Positions 41,051 through 49,742 of a stretch of 51,519 nucleotides of DNA are shown here, one piece after another. The notes under the pieces were generated by a model. That model was not told the origin of the DNA. It ran no database searches and saw only the letters and a program-made list of their open reading frames with translations. This DNA is from Betaproteobacteria bacterium CG2_30_68_42 (GTDB taxonomy: Bacteria > Pseudomonadota > Gammaproteobacteria > Burkholderiales > Rhodocyclaceae): positions 1-51,519 of the forward strand of contig MNXU01000060.1 in NCBI GenBank assembly GCA_001872285.1. Direction: 5' to 3'. A program made the translations under genes and the position numbers. Every line of letters starts with the position of its first letter. Position 1 is the stretch's first letter.

Positions 41051-41843
41051 GGGCGCGGGCGCGCCGCTCGCCTTCGGCCGGGTCCTGGCGGTAGAACAGG
41101 CGCATCTGCTCGTAGACCGCCGCCATGTCCTCGCGCAGCAGCAGCGGGGCCTCGAAGAAGGCTTCGCTCGCCACGGCGAAGAACTCGGACGGGCTCTCCG
41201 CGGCATACGGATCGAGCCAGGGGTCGTGCCCCTCATCGACGAAGCGGCAGAACTGCGCGTAGGCTTCGCCGAAGGCGCGCGCCCACGCCTCCCGGCTCAT
41301 CCCCGCGTGCAGGGGCGGCATTCCGTCGGTCGCGCCGTTGGCCATGTCGAGCTTGTGGGCGAACTCGTGGAGCACGACATTGACGCCCTCGCCGCCGGCC
41401 CAGGACAGCACCACCGGGCCGCCTTCCCAGGCCTCGCCGAGGGCCGCCTCGCCGTATTCATGCACGACCCCGTGCTCGTCCGTGTGCCGGCGCGGGATGA
41501 GGAAGTCACCCGGATACACGACGATGCCCACCCAGCCCTGGTAGTAGTCGAGCCCGAGTTCGAGGATGGGAACACAGGCCTGCAACGCGATGGACAGGCG
41601 CACCGCGTCGGTCAGCTCGAAGCCTTGCGCCGCGGCCATTTCCTTGGCGGCGAGAAACTCCAGCGCGAGCGCGCGCAGGCGCGGCCGGCCGTCCGCGGGC
41701 AGGTAGTCGAGAAACGGAAGCGCAGACTCCACCATTCGCCACAGCGCTTCCGGCACCTGCGAGCGCCGCGCGGCACGCGCGCGGCGCCAGCGGCCGATCG
41801 CCTCGAACGGATTCAGGAACCACACTTGACGCAAAGGACGCAA
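41037..41843 (-). CDS. mtfA: MtfA-like zinc metallopeptidase
   Basis: 268 aa in the open frame from TTG 41843; GTG 41825 is an equally possible start, since the first codons lie in a low-complexity 9-bp-like repeat. The zinc motif HEFAHKLD is near residue 159, preceded by LSWAGGEGVNVVLHE and followed by the third ligand region ESPSEFFAVASEAFFE. MtfA in E. coli binds the Mlc repressor and is an aminopeptidase; DUF980/peptidase M90 is the family. It acts in the cytoplasm. The 3' end overlaps the hydrolase gene tail-to-tail by 14 bases. Confidence 0.87.
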   Translation of the reverse strand: MRPLRQVWFLNPFEAIGRWRRARAARRSQVPEALWRMVESALPFLDYLPADGRPRLRALALEFLAAKEMAAAQGFELTDAVRLSIALQACVPILELGLDYYQGWVGIVVYPGDFLIPRRHTDEHGVVHEYGEAALGEAWEGGPVVLSWAGGEGVNVVLHEFAHKLDMANGATDGMPPLHAGMSREAWARAFGEAYAQFCRFVDEGHDPWLDPYAAESPSEFFAVASEAFFEAPLLLREDMAAVYEQMRLFYRQDPAEGERRARALSPR

Positions 41844-41870
41844 GGCAACGCAGACCGGGAGAAATCCACT

Positions 41871-42872
41871 TCACCCCTCGTGGGAGCGTCTCGACGCATC
41901 GTCGACTCCTTTACCCTCGCTGCGGTGAGTTTCGGGTTGCGGGTTTCGGGTTCTTCTGTCCTCTGTCCTCTGTCCTCTGGCACCCGCTCGCGTGGTGAGG
42001 AAGATCCCGCCCAGGATGAGCGCGATGCCGGCAGCATGGTAGCCGGCGGGCTCCTCGGCGAGGAAGATCATCGAGAGCAGAATGCCGAAGGGCGGCATCA
42101 GGTGCATGAAGATCCCGGCGCGGTTCGCGCCCACCTCGGACACCGCACGGTTCCAGAAGATGAATCCGACCAGCGCCGGAAACACGCCGGCATAGCCGAT
42201 CGCAGCGAAGGCGGCCCAGCCCGGCACGATCCGGCGGCCGGAGCCGATCTCCCAGGCGTAGAACGGCAGCAGGCCGATCAGGCCGAAGAGCGCGATCGCG
42301 GCCAGAAAGGCGTAGGGGTGCAGCCCGCCGGGACGCCAGTGCAGCAGCACCGTGTAGAGCGCCCAGGACAGCATCGCGACCAGCACCCACAGGTCGCCCG
42401 GATTCGCGCGCAGCGCGGCGAGCCGACCCGGATCGCCCGCCGAGACGATGGCGAGAATGCCGAACAGGGACACCGTCACGCCGATCCACTCCATCGGCCG
42501 CACGCGCTTGCCGAGGATCAGGCGCGAGAGCGCGATGATCATGATCGGCGTGGAGGACGCGAGCAGCACCCCGTTGGTCGCGCTGGTGTAGGCGAGCCCG
42601 GTGTAGGTCAGTGCGTTGTGGCAGGCGCCGCCGGTGAGCCCCAGCACCAGCAGCACCCGCCAGTGACGCGCGAGCGCGGCGCGCTGCGCGCGCACATGCG
42701 GCCAGGCGATCGGCAGCAGCAGAACGAAGGCGATCGCCCAGCGCCAGAATGACAACGCGATCGGCGGCACGTCCGCGCGGATGCCGCGTCCGACCACCCA
42801 GTTTCCGGCCCAGAACAGGCTGGTGAGCGTCAGCAGCAGGTAGGGCGAGACGTGGAAGCGGCGCTCGGACAT
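41871..42872 (-). CDS. EamA/DMT-family transporter
   Basis: 333 aa with ten membrane helices in two EamA halves (SLFWAGNWVVGRG at the start of the first; MLSWALYTVLLHW at the start of the second). It probably exports a small metabolite or amino acid; the substrate is unreadable. The natural end seems to be near LTTRAGA: the last 35 or so residues (GQRTEDRRTRNPQPET...) are encoded by the 7-bp repeat array at 41929-41977 and look like an accidental extension after repeat insertion removed the original stop. Confidence 0.87.
   Translation of the reverse strand: MSERRFHVSPYLLLTLTSLFWAGNWVVGRGIRADVPPIALSFWRWAIAFVLLLPIAWPHVRAQRAALARHWRVLLVLGLTGGACHNALTYTGLAYTSATNGVLLASSTPIMIIALSRLILGKRVRPMEWIGVTVSLFGILAIVSAGDPGRLAALRANPGDLWVLVAMLSWALYTVLLHWRPGGLHPYAFLAAIALFGLIGLLPFYAWEIGSGRRIVPGWAAFAAIGYAGVFPALVGFIFWNRAVSEVGANRAGIFMHLMPPFGILLSMIFLAEEPAGYHAAGIALILGGIFLTTRAGARGQRTEDRRTRNPQPETHRSEGKGVDDASRRSHEG
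41929..41977 (+). repeat. Compound 7-bp repeat array (copy 1)
   Basis: Seven consecutive heptads kept in phase: GTTTCGG, GTTGCGG, GTTTCGG, GTTCTTC, then TGTCCTC three times. It changes from a GTTNCGG unit to a TGTCCTC unit without losing the 7-base period. It lies inside the 3' end of the DMT transporter gene. Confidence 0.9.
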
Positions 42873-42914
42873 GTCGATTCAGGCGATGGCGCATTATCGC
42901 GGAAACCGCGCGAG

Positions 42915-42963
42915 GGTTACGGGTTGCGGGGTGCCGGTGTCTCCGTCCTCTGTCCTCTGTCCG
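42915..42963 (+). repeat. Compound 7-bp repeat array (copy 2)
   Basis: Seven heptads in the same order and orientation as copy 1 but more diverged: GGTTACG, GGTTGCG, GGGTGCC, GGTGTCT, CCGTCCT, CTGTCCT, CTGTCCG. It lies upstream of the DMT transporter, between it and relA, so the two copies flank that gene as imperfect direct repeats about 1 kb apart. Confidence 0.85.
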
Positions 42964-43033
42964 TGTTCACCGCATCGAAAGCGGTTTCCGCTTGCAGGAT
43001 CGCGGCCGAGGACGTTCGTCGCGTTCGATCTGG

Positions 43034-43039
43034 GATAAT
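43034..43039 (+). promoter_or_regulatory. Candidate -10 box for a leaderless relA transcript
   Basis: GATAAT ends six bases before the relA ATG, so transcription starting at the usual distance would begin on the A of the start codon. No Shine-Dalgarno sequence lies between. No convincing -35. Confidence 0.4.
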
Positions 43040-43045
43040 CCGGTC

Positions 43046-45241
43046 ATGGTTTCGGTGACCCATTCCGTTTCCGAAGGCGGGCTGACCGCGGAGAGCACGC
43101 GGCTGCTCGGCGAGGGACTCGACGCTCCGGGCCGGGCGCTGGTCTCCGAGGCGCTCGCGGCTGCCTGGCCGCGCTACGAGGGCGCTCGACTGGGCACCGG
43201 CGAGGACGTGCGCCAGCATGCCCTGGGCATGGCGCTCATCGCCGCCTCGCTCAAGCTCGATGCCGAAGCGCGCGCCGCCGCGCTGGCGTTCGCGCTTCCC
43301 GATTTCGAGGAGCGCGACGCTCCGCCGCTCGCCGCGCGGCTGGGCTCGGAAGTGGCGCGGCTCGTGGCCGGACTCGCCCGGCTGAAGACGCTCAGGCTGG
43401 TGAGGCGCCCGAGCGCCGGGGCGCGCTCGCCCGCGCACAAGCAGCAGAGCGAAGTGCTGCGCAAGATGCTGCTCGCGCTGGTGGAAGACATCCGGGTCGT
43501 GCTGCTGCGGATGGCATCGCGCACGCAGACCCTGCGCTTCCTCGCCGAGCGGCCCGGGGAGCTGCGCGACGAGACCGCGCGAGAGAGTCTCGACCTCTAC
43601 GCCCCGCTGGCCAACCGGCTCGGGGTCTGGCAGCTCAAGTGGGAGATCGAGGATCTCAGCTTCCGCTTCCTCGAGCCGGAGACCTACAAGCGCATCGCCC
43701 GGATGCTCGACGAGCGGCGGGTGGAGCGCGAGCGCTTCATCGCGCAATCCATCGGGCAGCTCTCGGCCGAGCTCGCCGCCTCCGGCATCCGCGCCGAAGT
43801 CCATGGCCGGCCCAAGCACATCTACAGCATCTGCAGCAAGATGCGCAGCAAGGATCTCGACTTCTCGCAGGTCTATGACATCCGCGCGCTGCGCGTGCTG
43901 GTCGATGACCTCAAGGACTGCTATGCCGCGCTCTCGGTCGTGCATCGCCTGTGGGCACCGATCGCCGGCGAGTTCGACGACTACATCGCCCACCCCAAGG
44001 GCAACGACTACCGCTCGCTGCACACCGCAGTGACCGCCGCGGACGGCCGCGCGCTCGAGGTGCAGATCCGTACCCGGGAGATGCACCGCCACGCCGAGCT
44101 CGGCATCGCCGCGCACTGGCGCTACAAGGAAGCGGGATCGGGCGCGCGGGCCGACAGCGCCTACGACGACAAGATCGCGCTGCTGCGCAGCCTGCTGTCC
44201 TGGCGCGAAGAGCTGGCCGGCTCGGCCGCATGGGCCACCCACATTCAGCGTGCCGAGCTCGACGACACCATCTACGTCATCACGCCTCAGGGTCGCGTGA
44301 TCGATCTGCCGCGCGGCGCCACCGCGGTCGATTTCGCCTATCGCGTCCACAGCGAGCTCGGCCACCGCTGCCGCGGGGCCCGCGTCGACGGCGAACTGGT
44401 GCCGCTGAACACGCCGCTCGCCTCCGGACAGCGGGTGGAGATCATCGCCGCCAAGCAGGGCGGCCCCTCGCGCGACTGGCTCCAGCCGCAGCTCGGCTAC
44501 CTCCACACGGCACACGCGCGAGCGAAGGTCCGGCGCTGGTTCGCGGAGCGCGAGGAACAGGAGACCATCGCGCGCGGGCGCACCATGGTCGCGCGCGAGA
44601 TGCAGCGCGAAGGCGCGACCCACGCCAACATCGACGCGCTGGCCCGGCACCTCGGCCTTCCGGGAGCCGATGCGCTCTACCTGGCCGCCGGGCGCGACGA
44701 AGTGGGACCGATGCAACTGCGCTCGGCGCTGCGCGGGGGGAGCGCGGAGCCCGAGCCTGCCGCACCGGCGCCGATCCAGCCGGCGGCCGGCACCCGGGCC
44801 GGCGGCGACATCCTGATCGTCGGGGTAGGCAAACTGCTCACCCAGCTCGGACGCTGCTGCAAGCCGGTGCCCCCGGACGCCATCGCGGGCTTCGTCACGC
44901 GCGGGCGCGGCGTCTCGATCCACCGCCGCGACTGCCGCAGCTTCGCGCTGCTCGCCGGCCGCTTCCCCGAGCGCGTGGTCGAGGCCGCATGGGGCGAGGC
45001 AGCCGATGCCCGCTATCCGGTCGACATCGTGGTCGAGGCGCAAGACCGCCAGGGCCTGCTGCGGGACGTCTCGGAGATCCTGGCACGCGAGAAGATCAAC
45101 GTGACCGCGGCCCACACCCGCTCGCGCACCGGTCTCGCGCGCATGAGCTTCACCGTCGAAGTCGAAGGCCTGCCGAGGCTCCAGAAGCTGTTCGAGGCGA
45201 TCCGCGAACTGAAGAGCGTGCTCGCCGTGCGTCGCGCCTGA
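43046..45241 (+). CDS. relA: GTP pyrophosphokinase RelA
   Basis: 731 aa from ATG 43046 (MVSVTHSV). The N-terminal HD hydrolase region is degenerate, with no HD pair where one is needed (ALAFALPDFEERD). The ppGpp synthetase domain is intact (HPKGNDYRSLHTAV near residue 311), followed by TGS (DDTIYVITPQGRVIDLP, about 406), a zinc-finger-like CCKPVPPD segment and a C-terminal ACT domain (about 658). So it is the synthesis-only ribosome-bound RelA that senses uncharged tRNA; a separate SpoT should exist elsewhere. It is convergent with ppk, 19 bp between stops. Confidence 0.95.
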   Translation: MVSVTHSVSEGGLTAESTRLLGEGLDAPGRALVSEALAAAWPRYEGARLGTGEDVRQHALGMALIAASLKLDAEARAAALAFALPDFEERDAPPLAARLGSEVARLVAGLARLKTLRLVRRPSAGARSPAHKQQSEVLRKMLLALVEDIRVVLLRMASRTQTLRFLAERPGELRDETARESLDLYAPLANRLGVWQLKWEIEDLSFRFLEPETYKRIARMLDERRVERERFIAQSIGQLSAELAASGIRAEVHGRPKHIYSICSKMRSKDLDFSQVYDIRALRVLVDDLKDCYAALSVVHRLWAPIAGEFDDYIAHPKGNDYRSLHTAVTAADGRALEVQIRTREMHRHAELGIAAHWRYKEAGSGARADSAYDDKIALLRSLLSWREELAGSAAWATHIQRAELDDTIYVITPQGRVIDLPRGATAVDFAYRVHSELGHRCRGARVDGELVPLNTPLASGQRVEIIAAKQGGPSRDWLQPQLGYLHTAHARAKVRRWFAEREEQETIARGRTMVAREMQREGATHANIDALARHLGLPGADALYLAAGRDEVGPMQLRSALRGGSAEPEPAAPAPIQPAAGTRAGGDILIVGVGKLLTQLGRCCKPVPPDAIAGFVTRGRGVSIHRRDCRSFALLAGRFPERVVEAAWGEAADARYPVDIVVEAQDRQGLLRDVSEILAREKINVTAAHTRSRTGLARMSFTVEVEGLPRLQKLFEAIRELKSVLAVRRA

Positions 45242-45260
45242 GGCGGGCGCCGCGCGCGCC

Positions 45261-47339
45261 TCAGGCGCGCTCGCCCAGCTCGGCGAGCAGCGTCTCCTGC
45301 GCACAGTAGCGGGCGGTGCGGCTCGCGCGCCTGCGGTAGTTGCCCTCGCCGTCCATCTCCCAGGCCTGCACGTTGTCGCGCAGGTAGGGCTTGAGGCCCT
45401 CGCGGAGCACACGCTTGCGCAGCACCGCATCCAGCACCGGGAAGCATGCCTCGATGCGGCGGAAAAAATTGCGTTCCATCCAGTCCGCGCTAGACAGATA
45501 CACCTGCTGCGCGCCTCCGGCGTGAAAGAAGAAGATGCGCGAGTGCTCGAGAAACCGCCCGACCACGGAGCGCACGCGGATGTTCTCGGACAGCCCCGGC
45601 ACCTGCGGCCGCAGCGCGCACACCCCGCGCACGACGAGGTCGATGCGCACCCCCGCCCGCGAGGCATCGTAGAGCGCCTCGATCACCTCGGGTTCGACCA
45701 GCGCATTCATCTTGGCGATGATGCGGGCCATCTCTCCGGCGCGCGCGGCCTGGGCTTCGCGCCGGATCGCCTTGATGACGTTCGCGTGGAGCGTGAACGG
45801 CGCCTGCCACAGGTGGTTCAGCTCGCCGGCGCGCCCGAGCGCGGTGAGCTGCTTGAAGACCTCGTTGACGTCCGCACCGATGCGCTCGTCGCAGGTGAGC
45901 AGGCCGAAGTCCGTGTACAAGCCGGCCGTGCGCGTGTGGTAGTTGCCGGTGCCCAGGTGCACGTAGCGCCTGAGCGCTTCCTGCTCGCGGCGCACGACGA
46001 GCATCATCTTGGCGTGGGTCTTGTAGCCGAACACGCCATAGACGACATGGGCGCCGACCTCCTCGAGCTGCGAGGCGATGGTGATGTTCGCCTCCTCGTC
46101 GAAGCGCGCCAGCAGCTCGACCACCACGGTCACTTCCTTGCCCTTCTGGGCGGCGCGCACGAGCAGATCCATCAGCACCGAGTCGGTGCCGGTGCGATAC
46201 ACCGTCATCTTGATCGCCACCACCGCCGGATCGTCCACCGCCTGGGTGAGGAATTCGATCACCGGTGTGAACGACTGGTAGGGGTGATGCAGCAGGAGGT
46301 CACCCCTGCGCAGCACCTCGAACATGCCGGAGTGCTTGTCCAGCCGCTTCGGCCGGCCGGGCACGAAGGGCCGGTACTTGAGATCGGAGCGCTCCACCCG
46401 CTCGGGCACTTCCATCAGTCGCACCAGATTGACGATGCCCGGCACGCGGTACAGATCCTCCGCGGAGAGTCCGAACTGGCGCAGCAGGAAATCGGCCGTC
46501 TGCGGCGAGCAGTTGTCGGCCACCTCGAGCCGCACCGCATCGCCGAAACGGCGCTGCGGCAGCTCGCCCTGGAGCGTGGTGCGCAGGTTCTTCACCTCCT
46601 CGTCATCGACGAACAGCTCGCTGTTGCGGGTGACGCGGAACTGGTAGCAGCCATGCACGTTCATCCCCGAGAACAGTTCGCCGACATGGGCGTGGAGCAC
46701 CGAGGACAGCAGCACGAACCCGAACTCGACGCCGGCCAGTTCCCTGGGCAGCCGGATCACGCGCGGCAGCGCCCGCGGCGCCTGCACGATCGCCCCGCCG
46801 CCGCTCCTGCCGAACGCGTCGCGGCCCTCCAGCTCCACCGCGAAGTTGAGGCTCTTGTTCAGCACGCGCGGAAACGGATGCGAGGGATCGAGGCCGATCG
46901 GCGTGAGCACCGGCATCGCCTCGCGGAAGAAGTAGTCGCGGATCCAGGTCTGCTGGGCTTCGTTCCACTGCCCGCGCCGAAAGAACACGATGCCGCGGGC
47001 GGCCAGCGCCGGAAGGATGACGTCATAGAGCAGCGCATACTGGTCGGCCACCAGCCGGTGGGCTTCCTCGCCCACGAGGTGCAGGGTCTCGGCGGCCGTG
47101 CGCCCGTCGGCGCCGGGCGCCCCGGTGCCGTAGCGCACCTGTTCCTTCAGGCCGGCGACGCGGATCTCGAAGAACTCGTCGAGATTGCTGGACACGATGC
47201 ACGCGAAGCGCAGCCGCTCGAGCAGCGGCGCCGCGGCGTCCGCCGCCTGCGCCAGCACGCGCCGGTTGAAGGCGAGCAGCGACAGCTCGCGGTTGAGGAA
47301 GTGCTCGGGAGCGTACGCGGATCTCGGCGGGGCTTTCAT
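45261..47339 (-). CDS. ppk1: Polyphosphate kinase 1
   Basis: 692 aa from ATG 47339; the longer frame passes through the repeat cluster and another gene. Family motifs: FLNRELSLLAFNRRVL at the start, SNLDEFFEIRVAGLKEQ, the autophosphorylated His near residue 442 in YKTHAKMM, and YVHLGTGNYH. It makes long-chain polyphosphate from ATP reversibly. ppGpp is known to favour polyP accumulation in other bacteria, so its position next to relA is suggestive. No clear ribosome site. Confidence 0.97.
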   Translation of the reverse strand: MKAPPRSAYAPEHFLNRELSLLAFNRRVLAQAADAAAPLLERLRFACIVSSNLDEFFEIRVAGLKEQVRYGTGAPGADGRTAAETLHLVGEEAHRLVADQYALLYDVILPALAARGIVFFRRGQWNEAQQTWIRDYFFREAMPVLTPIGLDPSHPFPRVLNKSLNFAVELEGRDAFGRSGGGAIVQAPRALPRVIRLPRELAGVEFGFVLLSSVLHAHVGELFSGMNVHGCYQFRVTRNSELFVDDEEVKNLRTTLQGELPQRRFGDAVRLEVADNCSPQTADFLLRQFGLSAEDLYRVPGIVNLVRLMEVPERVERSDLKYRPFVPGRPKRLDKHSGMFEVLRRGDLLLHHPYQSFTPVIEFLTQAVDDPAVVAIKMTVYRTGTDSVLMDLLVRAAQKGKEVTVVVELLARFDEEANITIASQLEEVGAHVVYGVFGYKTHAKMMLVVRREQEALRRYVHLGTGNYHTRTAGLYTDFGLLTCDERIGADVNEVFKQLTALGRAGELNHLWQAPFTLHANVIKAIRREAQAARAGEMARIIAKMNALVEPEVIEALYDASRAGVRIDLVVRGVCALRPQVPGLSENIRVRSVVGRFLEHSRIFFFHAGGAQQVYLSSADWMERNFFRRIEACFPVLDAVLRKRVLREGLKPYLRDNVQAWEMDGEGNYRRRASRTARYCAQETLLAELGERA

Positions 47340-47418
47340 GCGGGAGGGGAAGCTTTCGGTGGAATCGCTGCAAGCAACGACGCCAAGGATGACACAGGCC
47401 GTCCGCGCGCTCAACGGT

Positions 47419-47445
47419 GGAAATGGGGTCAGACACGATATCCGC
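47419..47445 (-). repeat. Inverted copy of the REP-like element
   Basis: GGAAATGGGGTCAGACACGA followed by TATCCGC: 25 of 27 bases match the reverse complement of the unit repeated at 47475-47542. With that unit it can form a long stem across a loop of about 40 bases. Confidence 0.8.
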
Positions 47446-47474
47446 TCCCTACGAAGGATGCGGATCTTGGGGTT

Positions 47475-47542
47475 ATCGTGCGAATATCGTATCTGACCCC
47501 ATTTCCCCATCGTGCGAATATCGTATCTGACCCCATTTCCCC
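47475..47542 (+). repeat. Perfect 34-bp tandem repeat, REP-like
   Basis: Two identical, directly adjacent 34-base units (47475-47508 and 47509-47542), each ending in TATCTGACCCCATTTCCCC. The TGGGGTCAGA core resembles a repeat class scattered through proteobacterial genomes and often linked to IS200-like REP transposases (recollection of pattern, not a search). The second unit ends two bases before the start codon of the next gene, so it forms the whole untranslated leader. Confidence 0.9.
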
Positions 47543-47544
47543 AC

Positions 47545-48228
47545 ATGACGACCTCGCCCGAAAAGACCAGCCGCACACGAGCGATGCGGCGCGGCGTTTG
47601 GCCCGCGCTCCTGCTGGTCGCGGCCGCGCTGGTGCTCGCCGCGGTCTTCTGGCCGCCGCAGCTCTCGTTCCTCGCGGAGCTGGACGCAGGAGCATTCGCG
47701 CAGCGGATCCGTTCCTGGGGCAGGTGGGCGGCGGCCGGGTCGATCGCGCTGATGGTGGCGCACTCTTTCGTGCCTTTCCCGGCCGAGATCCTGACCAGCG
47801 TAAATGGCATGGTCTTCGGCGCCGTCTGGGGGACGGTGATCACCTGGACCGGGGCCATGCTGGGCGCATGCCTCGCGTTCGCGCTTGCGCGCCGGCTGGG
47901 GCGGCCCTTCGTAGAGCACTTCGTGCCGGCACCCGAACTCGATCGCGCGGACACCTGGACCGACGAACACGGCGCCAAGGCGTTGCTGATCGCGCGGCTG
48001 GTGCCGCTGATCGCGTTCAACCTGATCAACTATGCGGCCGGCCTCACCACGGTCCGCTGGCGCACCTTCCTGTGGACCACGGCACTGGGCATCCTGCCGC
48101 TGACCATCGCGCTCACAACCTTCGGCGAACACCTGCTGGAGCTTCCCGCATGGGTCTGGCTGGCGGCCGGCGTCGCGATCGTGGCGGCCTCGCTGCTCGC
48201 GGGCCGTCGCCGCCGGCGCGCGCGCTGA
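47545..48228 (+). CDS. TVP38/TMEM64 (VTT/DedA superfamily) membrane protein
   Basis: 227 aa from ATG 47545, directly after the repeats; ATG 47584 (MRRGVWPALL) would be a safer start if the repeat destroyed the original leader. Membrane helices near 15-35, then SFVPFPAEILTSVNGMVFG, the VTT-domain re-entrant motif, and LIARLVPLIAFNLINYAAG. Homologues move lipids or maintain membrane energetics; the substrate is not known. The C-terminus is an Arg-rich tail. Confidence 0.85.
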   Translation: MTTSPEKTSRTRAMRRGVWPALLLVAAALVLAAVFWPPQLSFLAELDAGAFAQRIRSWGRWAAAGSIALMVAHSFVPFPAEILTSVNGMVFGAVWGTVITWTGAMLGACLAFALARRLGRPFVEHFVPAPELDRADTWTDEHGAKALLIARLVPLIAFNLINYAAGLTTVRWRTFLWTTALGILPLTIALTTFGEHLLELPAWVWLAAGVAIVAASLLAGRRRRRAR

Positions 48229-48255
48229 TCCCGCCGCCCGGCCGTGCCGCCCTCA

Positions 48256-49440
48256 TCACAGCCGGGAGCGCAGGATCCGCTCGACCTCCTCATCGGTCAG
48301 CACGACCGGGTTCGTCCGCATGCTGGAGCCACGGCTCGCCGCGACGATGCGCGGGAGATCCGGCGCGGCGACGCCGAGCGCGGCCAGCGTGGGAATTCGC
48401 AGCCGCGCGCTCCACTCGCCCAGGGTGTCCGCGAGCGCGGCCCGCGCACGCGCGTCGTCCGCGGCGCGGCCGCCGAGCAGCCTGCCCACGCGGGCATACT
48501 TCGCCAGCGCGGGGTTGCCCGGATCGCGCGCTTCCATGACTTCGGCATTGACGCGGGTCGCGGCGGCGACCAAGGTGCCGCACACGACCCCGTGCGGGAT
48601 CGGAAAGAGGGCGCCCAGCGGCGAGGCAAGCCCATGCACCGACCCCAGCCCGGTTTGTGCGAGGCAGATCCCGGACAGCAGGGCGGCATAGGCCATCTTC
48701 TCCCGGCCCGCGGCCGCGTCGCCGCCGCCCGCGTGCCACGCAAACAGGCCATCGCGCACCGCCCGCATCCCGGCAGCCGCGAGTGCGTCGGTGATCGCGT
48801 TCGCGCGCGTGGAAACGTAGGATTCGAGCAACTGGGTGAAGGCGTCCATGCCGTTGGCGGCGATCAGCTCGGGCGGCGCGCCCGCGAGCAGCTCGGGATC
48901 GACGACGGCATGTTCGGCCACCAGCTTCTCGTCCCGGAAGCTCTTCTTGAATCCGCCCGGCCCGCGCTCCGTGAGCACGGCGTTGCGCGTCGCTTCCGAG
49001 CCGGTGCCGGCGGTGGTGGGCACAGCAATGAAGGGCGTGACCGGTCCGAGGTAGGACTTCTCCGGGCCGACGCCCTCGAGGTGATCGCGCACCGAATTGC
49101 CCGGACGAAGCAGGCCGGCGATCGCTTTTGCCGCATCCAGCGCGGAGCCGCCGCCGATGCCGATCACCACCTCGATGCCCGCCGCCCGGAACTCGCGCAC
49201 CGCCTCGTCGACGAGCGCGGGCGAGGGTTCGCCCGCCACCTTCATCGTCTGCCAGATGAGCCCCGCCTCCCGCAGCCCTGCGGACAGTCGCTCCCATGCT
49301 CCGGACTGTGCGAACGAGCGCGCGCCGGTCACCACCAGCGCGCGGCGCCCGTAGCCCGCGGCGATCGTCGGCAGCTTCGAGAGCGCACCGGATGCGAGCT
49401 CGATGCGCGGCAGCCGGCCGACCGACAACGCCATCGGCAT
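48256..49440 (-). CDS. Iron-containing alcohol dehydrogenase
   Basis: 394 aa from ATG 49440; ATG 49434 is equally possible. N-terminal NAD(P) fold with GIGGGSALDAAKA and PTTAGTGSEAT; C-terminal metal domain with GMDAFTQLLESYVS and GSVHGLASPLGALFPIPHG carrying the iron-ligand histidines. Group III alcohol dehydrogenase, oxidising or reducing a small alcohol/aldehyde. It starts 5 bp after the LsrG-like gene and shares its transcript. The substrate cannot be told. Confidence 0.93.
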   Translation of the reverse strand: MPMALSVGRLPRIELASGALSKLPTIAAGYGRRALVVTGARSFAQSGAWERLSAGLREAGLIWQTMKVAGEPSPALVDEAVREFRAAGIEVVIGIGGGSALDAAKAIAGLLRPGNSVRDHLEGVGPEKSYLGPVTPFIAVPTTAGTGSEATRNAVLTERGPGGFKKSFRDEKLVAEHAVVDPELLAGAPPELIAANGMDAFTQLLESYVSTRANAITDALAAAGMRAVRDGLFAWHAGGGDAAAGREKMAYAALLSGICLAQTGLGSVHGLASPLGALFPIPHGVVCGTLVAAATRVNAEVMEARDPGNPALAKYARVGRLLGGRAADDARARAALADTLGEWSARLRIPTLAALGVAAPDLPRIVAASRGSSMRTNPVVLTDEEVERILRSRL

Positions 49441-49445
49441 GCGGG

Positions 49446-49742
49446 TCAGTCTTTCGGGAACAGCGCGTTCCACACGATGCCGGTGCGCGGCTCCTCCATC
49501 ATCGGCTGGACCGTCTCGCGCCACTTGAAATAGTGTGGCGTCTGCCGGTGCGCGGCGGCATCCTCGGCGCTCGCGTAGGCCTCATAGAGCAGGAAGCGGT
49601 AGGGCACCTGGCCGGACTGCAAAACATCGAAGCGCCGGTTGCCCGGTTCCCGAATGGACGCCTCGTGGTTCTCGCGCGTGGCGGCGATGAAGTCCTCGAT
49701 GTACTCGGGCTTGATGCTGACGTTGACCAGGGTCACGTGCAT
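49446..49742 (-). CDS. Antibiotic biosynthesis monooxygenase (LsrG-like)
   Basis: 98 aa from ATG 49742, with GGAGGA seven bases upstream. A single ABM ferredoxin-like domain: HVTLVNVSIKPEYIEDF, ENHEASIREPGNRRFDVLQ, YFKWRETVQPMM. This subgroup includes LsrG, which breaks down phospho-AI-2, and quinol monooxygenases; no lsr genes are near, so AI-2 turnover is not supported. First gene of a two-gene operon with the iron alcohol dehydrogenase. Confidence 0.9.
   Translation of the reverse strand: MHVTLVNVSIKPEYIEDFIAATRENHEASIREPGNRRFDVLQSGQVPYRFLLYEAYASAEDAAAHRQTPHYFKWRETVQPMMEEPRTGIVWNALFPKD

Noticed and set aside
41829-41852. Short GACGCAAAG-like direct repeat at the start of the MtfA-like gene
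   Set aside because: Only about two imperfect units; not enough to call an element, though it makes the start codon uncertain.
47475-47542. Possible CRISPR array
   Set aside because: The two 34-base units are directly adjacent with no spacers, there are only two, and no cas gene is near.
45522-48539. 1005-residue open frame on the plus strand
   Set aside because: Antisense to ppk1 and read through the repeat cluster; composition is typical of a shadow frame and no motif is present.
49446-49742. AI-2 degradation gene lsrG
   Set aside because: Only the ABM fold is supported; no lsr transporter, kinase or regulator is in the region.
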